From positions 124,001-188,000 of the forward strand of contig CAHJWG010000002.1 in assembly GCA_903642215.1 (NCBI GenBank): a stretch of DNA of 64,000 bases. Direction: 5' to 3'. The notes beneath the pieces were generated by a model. It did no database searches and was not told the origin of the DNA. It worked only from the letters and a program-made list of their open reading frames with translations. How positions within the stretch are numbered: position 1 is the stretch's first letter; every line of letters begins with the position of its first letter. Shown piece by piece: positions 1-7,391 of this stretch. Source of the DNA: Sphingobacteriaceae bacterium. GTDB taxonomy: Bacteria; Bacteroidota; Bacteroidia; Sphingobacteriales; Sphingobacteriaceae. The translations under genes and the position numbers were made by a program.

Positions 1-304
1 CGGTTGAACCTACAGTGATACGGTATGAAGTAATTTCGTCGTACGCAATTACAATATAATCAGAATCATCTAATTTACCTAAAACAACATTACTGCCAAT
101 TTTGGGCAAAATATCGATGCTGTGATTTTCACTTGCAATAGCACGCAATCTGATGTCGTATTTTTCAACTTCATGTTCAAATAGCACATCACACAGGTAC
201 TGCTCTTCATCTACCGCAATAATTTATGCATCAAAGAACATCCCTGGACCGTAACTTCTGGCTATTTCCTTTAAAGCATCGGAAATTTGTGCAATTCTAC
301 TCAT
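1..304 (-). pseudogene. Phage baseplate V-like protein, interrupted by in-frame TAA, runs off left edge
   Basis: Reading leftward from ATG at 304 the frame gives MSRIAQISDALKEIARSYG and then meets TAA at codon 27 (bases 224-226). The same frame stays open after the stop to the window edge and looks like real protein: a small beta-rich segment with DIRLRAIA, then ILPKIGSNVVLGKLDDSDYI. That pattern (a charged strand, then P-x-G-S-x-V-x-V and a D-x-D loop) resembles the OB-fold of gpV-like baseplate spike proteins. It follows the tail genes, where such a gene belongs. A single base change would restore the frame, so this is a nonsense mutation or a sequencing error. Family assignment is inference. 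Confidence 0.5.
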
Positions 305-314
305 TGAATTATAA

Positions 315-641
315 TTAAACAGCTTTTAAAAGCTTCCACTGCCATGCAGGATATTTCTGCTGCAATGCCTTCAAACCTGTATTTTTTTCTTTCAGCTGTT
401 TAATATATTGTTGCTGCCGCTCCAAAATGGCTGCAATACTGTTTTCACCCAGCCAGAATTCCAGACTTAGCGTTTCCAGGCATTTGTCATAACGCAAACC
501 AACAAGTGTGAAGTAGTAATAAAACCGGCAGGCCATCGTATCGTTACGGCGGTCTAAATGAATGCCTTTTTTACCTTTTTCGCCGGTTGTTTGATATTCT
601 TCGGATAGAATTGCAGTTAAAGGTTTTTCGCCGCGCCTCAT
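315..641 (-). CDS. Phage protein of unknown function, 108 aa
   Basis: Small basic protein in the tail-gene part of the prophage, ending 10 bases before the broken spike-like gene. It has a conserved-looking core (LDRRNDTMACRFYYY, then LRYDKCLETLSLEF and SIAAILERQQQYI) that reads as helix-turn-helix-like, followed by a charged helical tail rich in K and Q. I cannot name a function. The start ATG at 641 follows the upstream gene by about 95 bases. Confidence 0.6.
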   Translation of the reverse strand: MRRGEKPLTAILSEEYQTTGEKGKKGIHLDRRNDTMACRFYYYFTLVGLRYDKCLETLSLEFWLGENSIAAILERQQQYIKQLKEKNTGLKALQQKYPAWQWKLLKAV

Positions 642-689
642 GCTTTAATTTGATCGTTTAACTGAATTTTGCAAATAAGAGGTAAAACA

Positions 690-714
690 ATGGCCAGGCT
701 TTACACCCGGCCAT
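690..714 (-). terminator. Hairpin between two phage tail genes
   Basis: ATGGCC-A-GG and CC-C-GGCCAT flank a short loop in the gap after the 217-aa phage gene. There is no clear T-run on either side, so it may be an mRNA-processing or attenuating hairpin and not a full terminator. Confidence 0.3.
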
Positions 715-735
715 CTACTCAAACCTAAAACAAAA

Positions 736-1389
736 CTAATTTGAATACCCACCGCTTGAAAGGTCGGCTTCATAATTTCTGATCGCAGTTAAATCCAAAA
801 CAAAACCTGCATTATTACCAACTAAACCGGCCGGTGGCGTGATTTTATAATGCTTATATTTTCCGCTTAGGGTTTCTAATTGCACGCCGATAGCTAACAG
901 ATCAGTAGCAAGTTGTGCGCTTGCATCGGTTTTGGTGTAATACGTGTAAAGCGCGGTTAGTTGCGCATCAGCATCGGCAACCTTTGCAATCACACCGTTA
1001 TTTAAAGCTAATAGATTTATACGGATTTGCAAACCGTTGTAGTTTTGTCCACGATTTACCAACGCAGTTACGGCTGATTTTATACCGGCAAGATCTGGCA
1101 TAACAATTAAATCCCTTAGCTTTTCTATTTGTATAGGTACACCATTAAAGTTTGCTGCCGGAACTGCCTTTTCAACAAGTTGATTTCTTACAAAATGTTC
1201 AAGTGATAACGGGAAATTCGATCCGACTTCACACCATTGCTTAAACATTAATAAATCCTGAATCGTTACACTTACGCTTTGAGCTGCACAAGCATCATAA
1301 ACCGCTTGTAAATACGTTACGACTGCATTTAAAGTATATTGTTCGTTTTTTATGCTTGCTGTGGCAACTTGGATTAATACGGGTTCCAT
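736..1389 (-). CDS. Hypothetical phage tail-region protein, 217 aa
   Basis: Lies directly after the tape measure gene (39-base gap) in the same direction, the place where distal tail, DNA circularisation (gpN-like) or baseplate proteins are found. The protein is mostly helical with no signal peptide, membrane segment or recognisable catalytic motif; a region near residues 60-110 (MFKQWCEVG...NGVPIQIEKLRDLI) and an Ala-rich stretch near 115-170 stand out. I do not recognise the family. Role in tail assembly is inferred only from position. Confidence 0.65.
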   Translation of the reverse strand: MEPVLIQVATASIKNEQYTLNAVVTYLQAVYDACAAQSVSVTIQDLLMFKQWCEVGSNFPLSLEHFVRNQLVEKAVPAANFNGVPIQIEKLRDLIVMPDLAGIKSAVTALVNRGQNYNGLQIRINLLALNNGVIAKVADADAQLTALYTYYTKTDASAQLATDLLAIGVQLETLSGKYKHYKITPPAGLVGNNAGFVLDLTAIRNYEADLSSGGYSN

Positions 1390-1428
1390 AATTATATTTT
1401 GAGGGTTTTAAAAACTTATTGTGAATTG

Positions 1429-3198
1429 TTATTGTGCTACTGCTGCATTACCAGAATTAACTACCTGTAAAAACATTTCTTCAAACTGCCTGCGCAGGTT
1501 CTCCAGTCCTTCGCCCATTGTGGTGGTGTGGATGTCAATTTTGCCGGTGCCGAGGTTGCCCACGTTGATGGTCAGGTTACGCACGCCGCCACCTGAAATG
1601 CTTTTATTGGTATCGGCCATGCTGGACGGCATAGAACCTGTAGCAGCTTTGCCGCTTACAATATCAACAGGGCTTTTACCGGAACTGGTTTCTTTTCCGC
1701 TGGCATCGGTATGCCATTTTAATCCGACTTTTCCCCATTGTGCTCCAATACCTGTATTATTTGAAAGAAGCCCTTTTTGATTGGCAAGCCGGTCAATTGC
1801 GTGCTGCCGCGTAATGTCAGCAAGTTTTTTACTTGCATCGCTTGTAAAAGGCGAATCACTGAAATCACCTTTTTTGACCTTTTGCCATGCGTGGCCAATT
1901 TGCTGGAGAAAGTCTTTTATCCGGTAAAATGCCGACTGGAAAACATAGGCTATGGTTTGCGCAAAATCGGTTATGCCGATTTTCAAATCCGAAAAGAAAA
2001 GCTTAGTGATATTCCACGCTGCTTTGGCAGACGTGCCCCAGCCATCGAATTTAAGTGCAAGGAATGTAATAACGCTTACCAGTAAACCGATACCACCGAT
2101 CACACTAAAAGCCATTTTATTATTGACAACTGAAGTCCAGAACGCTGCGCGCTGTGTCCATAAGGTATATAAGCCCCATGCGGTTGCCATAGCACCAATT
2201 CCGGCAGCAGTTATATAAATTGCGGTATCATAACCTAATATTTTATTCAAAACAGTTGCAACGCCGCCCAAAATCGGTAAAAGTGTGGTGCCAACCGTGC
2301 CGCCCAGCGTTTCCAGCGCACCGGTAAAAGCCATCCATTTACCGGTTGATGTGTTGGCCATATTTTCCATGCCTTTATAGTATTTACCCATCGGCCCGGT
2401 GGCGTACTGAAATGCTTCGGTAACCTGCTGAAACGAAATCTTACCGGCCGACATTTCACCATTGAGAACAGCAAGGGATTTGCCTGTTTTTTCTGACATG
2501 GCCTGCAACGGGTTAAAGCCTGCATCAATCATTTGCCGGGCATCCTGACCCATCAACCTGCCTGCTGCTGCACTTTGGCTAAATGCAAGCGTTAAGGACT
2601 TCATGTGTTCAACGTTGCCCTCTGATATATCGCCCAGCATTTTCAAGTCCGGCAGCACTTTTTTGACATTGATCCCGAAACCCAACATCGTTTGGGCTTC
2701 GCCGAAAACTTCGTTGCCATAAATGGAATCCGTAGCATATTTGATAAGGCTTTTGTGCAGATCTCCGCCCTGTTTTTTTCCGGCCATTGTGTCAAAGGCG
2801 GTTCCGGCCATTTGCCGTTCCATGCCCAGCTTCATAACCGTACCGCCTAAAGCAAGCGCACTGCCTAAACCAACCAAACCGGCAATTTTGCCAAAACCGC
2901 TGCCGCCCGAACTGCTGCCGGTCAACCTGCCGCGCCGTTCTTCCAGTTCGCGCATTTCGCGGTTAATCTGCCTGATCTGCCTGCCGTCGATGCTCATGTT
3001 GCGCGTACGCTCCAAATCTTTTAGTTTAGATTCAATCTGGTCAATGGAACTGCCTAAGCCCGAAAAACTACGCTGGAAATTATTGGAACTTCTGGCTAAA
3101 CGCGAAAACGCACCGTCGCCGGTTTGTCCTAACCGCCCGAAAACCGAACCGCTGTTCAGGTCGCGTATCTTGATTAAAAATTCTACCATGTTTGCCAT
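1429..3198 (-). CDS. Phage tail tape measure protein
   Basis: 589-residue protein that sets tail length and helps deliver DNA through the tail. Residues 1-90 carry a coiled coil rich in E, R and Q. Residues about 95-125 are glycine/alanine rich (GLVGLGSALALGG). Residues about 130-310 match the TP901-type tape measure core (GFGINVKKVLPDLKMLGDISEG, then GRLMGQDARQMIDAGFNPLQAM). Two hydrophobic segments lie near 325-385 (IYITAAGIGAMATAWGLY and FSVIGGIGLLVSVITFLAL). It is short for the family and implies a tail below about 90 nm by the usual 0.15 nm per residue rule. The start ATG at 3198 lies 13 bases after the chaperone candidate. Confidence 0.88.
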   Translation of the reverse strand: MANMVEFLIKIRDLNSGSVFGRLGQTGDGAFSRLARSSNNFQRSFSGLGSSIDQIESKLKDLERTRNMSIDGRQIRQINREMRELEERRGRLTGSSSGGSGFGKIAGLVGLGSALALGGTVMKLGMERQMAGTAFDTMAGKKQGGDLHKSLIKYATDSIYGNEVFGEAQTMLGFGINVKKVLPDLKMLGDISEGNVEHMKSLTLAFSQSAAAGRLMGQDARQMIDAGFNPLQAMSEKTGKSLAVLNGEMSAGKISFQQVTEAFQYATGPMGKYYKGMENMANTSTGKWMAFTGALETLGGTVGTTLLPILGGVATVLNKILGYDTAIYITAAGIGAMATAWGLYTLWTQRAAFWTSVVNNKMAFSVIGGIGLLVSVITFLALKFDGWGTSAKAAWNITKLFFSDLKIGITDFAQTIAYVFQSAFYRIKDFLQQIGHAWQKVKKGDFSDSPFTSDASKKLADITRQHAIDRLANQKGLLSNNTGIGAQWGKVGLKWHTDASGKETSSGKSPVDIVSGKAATGSMPSSMADTNKSISGGGVRNLTINVGNLGTGKIDIHTTTMGEGLENLRRQFEEMFLQVVNSGNAAVAQ

Positions 3199-3211
3199 AA
3201 GTCCTTTTGGT

Positions 3212-3550
3212 TTAATTTTTGTTTTTACCTGCTACTGTGGAGTTTTCAGCATCTAAAAACAAATCAGTTGCCTGTTTTAAGAAAGCTTCATTTTCGATCA
3301 GTTCGGCATCACCACCCAGCCATGCAATCGTTATAACTTTTTTAATAAAATAAGCCGTTGCCAGTCCGGTTCCGGGGCGGTAAGCTTTCTTTATTAACTT
3401 TTCTATTTCTTTTTCAGAAAGCATTCTTAGATACCCTTTTTTGCCGTCCAGTTCAACAAAATGCAAATCTTTTCCGTAAAGGTTTCCCCAGCGTTCGATA
3501 ACTGCCGGCGTGATGTTTTCCATTTTGATACTGGTTTTAAAGCCGAACAT
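3212..3550 (-). CDS. Probable tail assembly chaperone
   Basis: 112-residue soluble protein immediately upstream of the tape measure gene, the position of tail assembly chaperones in long-tailed phages. The sequence shows the family's usual layout: an N-terminal part with YLRMLSEKEIEKLIK, a central helix, then a WLGGDAELIENEAFLKQA segment resembling the conserved NCWLGGD motif of such chaperones. The usual programmed frameshift product is not evident: the end of the gene has a short A-run but no clear in-frame X-XXY-YYZ site. Assignment rests on position plus the WLGGD motif. Confidence 0.55.
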   Translation of the reverse strand: MFGFKTSIKMENITPAVIERWGNLYGKDLHFVELDGKKGYLRMLSEKEIEKLIKKAYRPGTGLATAYFIKKVITIAWLGGDAELIENEAFLKQATDLFLDAENSTVAGKNKN

Positions 3551-3567
3551 AATTTAAAGTTTAAAAT

Positions 3568-3593
3568 AACGCCCTACGGACGTGCAGGGCGTT
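3568..3593. other. GC-rich hairpin between protease and tail genes
   Basis: AACGCCCT and AGGGCGTT enclose a 10-base loop. It sits in a 97-base gap that, in a complete Mu-like phage, would be occupied by capsid, portal and tail-tube genes; it may mark a deletion join or act as a transcript boundary. Confidence 0.35.
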
Positions 3594-3647
3594 GGCATTT
3601 GTCTTGAGATGCAGTGAGAGAACGAGGAAAAGGATGCTGTAGGATTT

Positions 3648-4523
3648 TTATATCAGTTTGCCGTTAAGCTCATAAGGCATTTTACCGTTGCCTTCAAAGT
3701 ATTTGGCACGGTATAAGTCGGGTGCATGGTCGCGCAAATCCGTTAGATCACTTGCGTAGCATTTGTTTTTTAAATCGTGGTAAGTTTTACCGGCAATACC
3801 TAAAAGTGCAGGGTGGTAATGACCTTGCAATTTATCAGCATCAATAGGCATATTTCCGATCACGTGTTTGATCGTATCTATTGAGGATTTATCCGTACCT
3901 AAGCCTAACAAGTGCCCGGCAAATTCACGATCAATCTTTTTGACTTTCAAAGCATTTTCAACAATGGCCAGTGTTTCGGGTGAGTGGTTACCATCGGGGT
4001 CGAGTGGATTGTTATTATTGGTCAAAATGCTTTGCTGCTTATTATTTACGGCGATTTGTTTAAGCAGGGTAAGTGTATCGGTAGAAATATTGAGCGTTAC
4101 AGCTTCCGGATTAGAACCACGGTCAACAATACTTGCTTCTTTTAAAGATGACCTTTTGTAAGTAGGTAAAGTTTGGCCGGGCAACATATCGGCAGGATCA
4201 GAACTTAACTCAATTGGTAAAATAGCACAACTTGCAGCCCTTAAAGTACCGTGCTCAACTTTGTTGTAAATAGTCATGGCAAACTCGTCGGAACCGTCAA
4301 AATCCGGTACGGCACTTACTACATCGCCATCAACCTGTATATCCGTCCAAAAGCCTATCGGCATTCTTTCAGTCGCTTTTTCACCAGTTGGGTATTGGTG
4401 ATTCCAGTACATGATCGGGTTGGCTTTAAAGTCGGCCAGATCGATACCGCCTGTGATAATCCTAAAACCGTGAGAATTTACTTTTTCGTTGGAGAGGATA
4501 AATGTTTTTGTGCTTTTAGGCAT
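3648..4523 (-). CDS. Prohead serine protease-like protein
   Basis: 291 residues. The N-terminal half (about residues 5-145) resembles HK97-family prohead proteases: FILSNEKVNSHGFRI, YWNHQYP, then VEHGTLRAASCAI (candidate catalytic His in EHG) and SSLKEASIVDRGSNPEAV (candidate catalytic Ser in EASIV). The family processes scaffold and capsid in the immature head. The C-terminal half (about 165-291) is a hydrophilic extension rich in D and N that could be a scaffold-like domain. Odd points: no portal, terminase or major capsid gene is adjacent, and the next gene downstream is already a tail chaperone. Catalytic residues are assigned by pattern only. Confidence 0.6.
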   Translation of the reverse strand: MPKSTKTFILSNEKVNSHGFRIITGGIDLADFKANPIMYWNHQYPTGEKATERMPIGFWTDIQVDGDVVSAVPDFDGSDEFAMTIYNKVEHGTLRAASCAILPIELSSDPADMLPGQTLPTYKRSSLKEASIVDRGSNPEAVTLNISTDTLTLLKQIAVNNKQQSILTNNNNPLDPDGNHSPETLAIVENALKVKKIDREFAGHLLGLGTDKSSIDTIKHVIGNMPIDADKLQGHYHPALLGIAGKTYHDLKNKCYASDLTDLRDHAPDLYRAKYFEGNGKMPYELNGKLI

Positions 4524-4543
4524 GGTTTATTTATTAGTGCTGT

Positions 4544-4750
4544 TTAGAGTAGCGGAGTAACTTTATCGGCTTGCCGCAATTCCCTTCGTTTTTTAGAAAC
4601 AATCCGGGCTATGGTATCAGGCGCAACGTCATACTTATCAGAAAGCCTTGCATAAATTGCGGGGATTTGAATTTCATTATAGTACAGCTTTTTGAAGTCT
4701 GTAAATACCTTTTCATTGCGCCTTTCCCGGTACTGTTTTTTAATGTTCAT
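4544..4750 (-). CDS. Small HTH-like phage protein, 68 aa
   Basis: Basic 68-residue protein ending 20 bases before the protease-like gene. Residues about 30-55 (AIYARLSDKYDVAPDTIARIVSKKR, described by its ends) read as a resolvase- or terminase-small-subunit-like helix-turn-helix, flanked by K/R-rich ends. It might bind DNA in packaging or regulation; no better assignment can be made. Confidence 0.55.
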   Translation of the reverse strand: MNIKKQYRERRNEKVFTDFKKLYYNEIQIPAIYARLSDKYDVAPDTIARIVSKKRRELRQADKVTPLL

Positions 4751-4837
4751 GTCAAAAATAGAATGCTGTTTTCGTGTTTAAAAATTGGTTTTGTACAGTG
4801 CTACTTCTTAAATGTAGTTGTATACAAATTGACTTTT

Positions 4838-5155
4838 TTAATAATGCAGCTTTGCATTTTTGTTATAGTCGATTGATCTGGCCATTTCCGGGAAAGCACC
4901 GCGATAAGCCGTTTTGGCTCCTTGCTGCAAATCCTTTTCCAGCTGCAATTTCAAAGTTTTGATTTCAGCGGCCGTAATACCAGGGCGGTAAATTTCGGTT
5001 ACAGTTTGGTCTTTCAATTTCAGCGAATGGTTGTAGGCTTCATGTTCAATTTTGAATGCGTTGCTATCTGCTGTAAAGTGGAAAACATCCGTATTGGTGT
5101 GAAGCTCAAAAAGTTCTTTTGCAAGTGGTTGGAAGTCGGGTTTGTCGGGTCGCAT
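4838..5155 (-). CDS. Hypothetical phage protein, 105 aa
   Basis: First gene after the internal terminator and the 156-base gap, so probably the first gene of a second (late) transcription unit. Soluble, mixed alpha/beta, with a helical middle (ITAAEIKTLKLQLEKDLQQG). No motif recognised. ATG at 5155 is the only sensible start. Confidence 0.55.
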   Translation of the reverse strand: MRPDKPDFQPLAKELFELHTNTDVFHFTADSNAFKIEHEAYNHSLKLKDQTVTEIYRPGITAAEIKTLKLQLEKDLQQGAKTAYRGAFPEMARSIDYNKNAKLHY

Positions 5156-5259
5156 ATAAGTAACTATATTTCTTGATAAAAATACAACTTACCTTTAAAA
5201 TATTGGTTAAAAAGTACTTACTGTTAATTAACTGGCTATTAAATTTAGCATATCAATCT

Positions 5260-5275
5260 ATCTACTAAAATAGAT
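5260..5275. promoter_or_regulatory. Palindrome in the gap before the late phage genes
   Basis: ATCTA-CTAAAA-TAGAT is a 16-base inverted repeat preceded by another ATCTA half site at 5256. It lies between the early-operon terminator and the gene at 5155, a plausible place for a late promoter or operator. No activator is identified. Confidence 0.3.
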
Positions 5276-5311
5276 CGTACAAATACTTTTAAGCTACGGG
5301 GTTTAAAACAA

Positions 5312-5345
5312 AAAGCGGAAATACCTTTTTTGATATTTCCGCTTT
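5312..5345 (-). terminator. Intrinsic terminator closing the early prophage operon
   Basis: Perfect 12-bp stem, AAAGCGGAAATA with TATTTCCGCTTT, around a 10-base loop. It lies about 40 bases beyond the stop of the GemA-like gene in the leftward direction and splits early regulatory genes from the structural genes. Confidence 0.7.
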
Positions 5346-5382
5346 ACAAATTAATTTGTGAAAAATAATTATTTGGTAGAGT

Positions 5383-5847
5383 TTAGCCACTATTGATCGA
5401 TAATTCGTTTAACAGGTTTGCCACCACGTTATTGGCCTCTTTGTTGTTTTTAGATTTTTGAGTGCTTCTTACAATTGCCTCAAATTGCCGGTGTACTTTA
5501 ACCAGGTCGGTATAGTTCATTTTGTTAAGTTCCTTTTTTACGGCTCCACGCTCCATAATAAATAGGTTCAGTTTTGCAGCATTAATTTTTTTATCGTCAG
5601 CCGAACTGCCGTAGATAATACCGGCCTGATAAGCCAATGAGAATACAAGACTTTTAAGCCGTTCTGCTGGATCGTGTTCGGCAAGCATGATTATCAAATG
5701 CCGTGCTTCTTCAATGGTCAGTTCTTTACTGCTTGCTGTACGGCCATCACTTGCATCAAGTATGATTTCTTTCTTTTGATCTAACCAGCCTTTATTGTTC
5801 AACAATACGTGGATTTTTGCTATTTGTGGTTTCGTTATCGTTTTCAT
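5383..5847 (-). CDS. GemA/gp16-like early phage protein
   Basis: 154 residues. The N-terminal part (ITKPQIAKIHVLLNNKG, then SSKELTIEEARHLIIML) follows the pattern of the Mu GemA/gp16 (DUF1018) family, whose Mu member modulates host gene expression early in infection: a basic helix K-x-Q-I-x-K-I-H, a G-x-x-D turn, and a T-x-x-E-A-x-x-L-I helix. The remaining part is helical and basic. Position among early genes after MuB is the same as in Mu. Last gene before the 5312-5345 terminator. Confidence 0.45.
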   Translation of the reverse strand: MKTITKPQIAKIHVLLNNKGWLDQKKEIILDASDGRTASSKELTIEEARHLIIMLAEHDPAERLKSLVFSLAYQAGIIYGSSADDKKINAAKLNLFIMERGAVKKELNKMNYTDLVKVHRQFEAIVRSTQKSKNNKEANNVVANLLNELSINSG

Positions 5848-5850
5848 ATT

Positions 5851-6159
5851 TCAGTTTTTATAATTGAGTGGGCCTAAAAATACCGGCAACCAGTTGATAC
5901 CGATCTGGCCACTGGCAATGCAATAAGAGGTGGCCTTGTAGCCTAATGTCTTTTTGTCATCAATTATAAGTGGGCAAACCTTTGCCAAAATCAATTCAGC
6001 AATGTTACCGGGCATAGGGTAAGATTCTTCCCACTCATCAAACCCGTTAAAGCGGATTTCAATCGTTTTTACTGATAAATCTTCTTTGAGCATATCAATT
6101 ATTATTTTGTGCGTGTGCTCTTTTCTTTCAATTTGATTCAATAGCCTTAATTGATCCAT
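5851..6159 (-). CDS. Hypothetical early phage protein, 102 aa
   Basis: Separated from the GemA-like gene by 3 bases, so clearly in the same operon. N-terminal helix rich in charged residues, then a beta-rich part with a WEESYPMPGNIAELILAK segment and a hydrophobic C-terminus. No family recognised; early position suggests a regulatory or replication-accessory role. Confidence 0.55.
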   Translation of the reverse strand: MDQLRLLNQIERKEHTHKIIIDMLKEDLSVKTIEIRFNGFDEWEESYPMPGNIAELILAKVCPLIIDDKKTLGYKATSYCIASGQIGINWLPVFLGPLNYKN

Positions 6160-6163
6160 GATT

Positions 6164-6469
6164 TCAATCTTTTAATTTTTCGTTAAATACTTTTTCTATT
6201 GTTTCTACTAATTCAGGATGTAATTTTTTGAGTATGCTTTGAAGTTTTGCTATCGTTACACCCGGTTGCCGAACATAAAGTGCATCTTCTTTTTTCTCTA
6301 TCCAGCCATACTCATTAATCCACGTACTTATACTTTTTTCCGATACATGCAGAATACTTGCAATGTCTTTTCCTGTCAGTCCATCAGTGAGGTACAATCT
6401 CTTAGCCTTTCTTTTTAGGTCTAAAAGTTCCAGCTTTGTTTTAGGCCGTGGTTTTACTTTCTTATCCAT
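6164..6469 (-). CDS. HTH phage protein, terminase-small-subunit-like
   Basis: 101 residues. A basic N-terminus (KKVKPRPKTK) is followed by a clear helix-turn-helix at about residues 20-58 (AKRLYLTDGLTGKDIASIL, VSEKSISTWINEYGWIEKKE) of the kind seen in phage terminase small subunits and Mu-like DUF1804-type proteins. The C-terminal helix (residues 70-100) could oligomerise. Its location in the early operon fits a transcription regulator as well as a displaced packaging gene. Four bases separate it from the next gene. Confidence 0.55.
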   Translation of the reverse strand: MDKKVKPRPKTKLELLDLKRKAKRLYLTDGLTGKDIASILHVSEKSISTWINEYGWIEKKEDALYVRQPGVTIAKLQSILKKLHPELVETIEKVFNEKLKD

Positions 6470-6474
6470 ATAAT

Positions 6475-7380
6475 TTAATTGTTGATTGAGTTAATAATTA
6501 ATAAGCTTTCAGCGCGTCTTAAACCACCGATCTGGCCGCTCCCATCCATTGTTAAGCACCGCCTTACAATGTCATTCAGCAGGCTTGTATCGGCCATATT
6601 TACTTTTAAAACATCACTGATTAATTTGCGATAAAAGCCAACTCTTTCTTGCTGGTTAATGGGTACTGTTGTAGTATAGCGTTCCGAAAACCGGCTGAAA
6701 AGCTCTTTAAATCCGGGCTTTTTATTGTTCATGCCCTTATCCATTACTCTTTTAAAGCCTTCGGCACCCATCATATACCAGCCGCAAGTACCTTCGGTTG
6801 CATTCCACAGTTCTTTAATTTCAAGTAAGGTGGGTGTGTTCAAATCGCCTGCTTCATCAATGATAACAATAGGCTTTGGCAGGTTATTCAGGCAATATTT
6901 GATATTGCTTTTGATTTCCGCATATTTTCCGCTGGTATCTACGCCAATTGCTTTTGCTATCGCTTTGATGAAAAGATAAACACCTTTTGCCTGACTGGCA
7001 TCGATATAAAAACAGTTTTTGAGCGTACGGCTTAAATATTTGGCGGTGTAGGTTTTGCCAATACCGCAATCATCCACGCACATTTTACCTTTAGAATTTT
7101 CCTGACAAAAAAGAATGTCTTCTTCAATGATTGTAAATACTTCCGTCCTGGCTGTATTCCAGTTACGCTCATAAAGGTTTACACCTAACTCACGGCCAAT
7201 ATTCAACCATTGGTTTTCTTTCAGCAGACCGTCCCGTTCGCCATTTTTTAAACGGCTGTAAACTGAATTGTTGATACCATACTTTTTTGAAAATGCTGCA
7301 TCTGTACCGCTGTAATTTTGCCTTGCTTCTATCAGAGCGGTTTGGGTTTTTACTTTGTAATCTTCTGTTATTTGTAGCAT
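6475..7380 (-). CDS. MuB-like transposition target-activator ATPase
   Basis: 301 residues. Residues about 12-70 form a Cro-type HTH (DAAFSKKYGINNSVYSRLK). An AAA ATPase domain follows: Walker A-like DDCGIGKTYTAKYL near 105-118, Walker B IVIIDEAGDL near 172-181, and a sensor region near 205-235. MuB proteins bind target DNA as ATP filaments, recruit and stimulate MuA and give target immunity. The P-loop has D where most have G/A at the first position (DxxGxGKT instead of GxxGxGKT), which may be a lineage trait. It lies 11 bases from the MuA gene, as in Mu. Confidence 0.85.
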   Translation of the reverse strand: MLQITEDYKVKTQTALIEARQNYSGTDAAFSKKYGINNSVYSRLKNGERDGLLKENQWLNIGRELGVNLYERNWNTARTEVFTIIEEDILFCQENSKGKMCVDDCGIGKTYTAKYLSRTLKNCFYIDASQAKGVYLFIKAIAKAIGVDTSGKYAEIKSNIKYCLNNLPKPIVIIDEAGDLNTPTLLEIKELWNATEGTCGWYMMGAEGFKRVMDKGMNNKKPGFKELFSRFSERYTTTVPINQQERVGFYRKLISDVLKVNMADTSLLNDIVRRCLTMDGSGQIGGLRRAESLLIINSINN

Positions 7381-7391
7381 AATTATTCGTT

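Noticed and set aside
3198-3240. Programmed frameshift joining the tail chaperone to the tape measure protein
   Set aside because: The A-rich end lacks an in-frame slippery heptamer, and only a +1/-2 shift would enter the tape measure frame.
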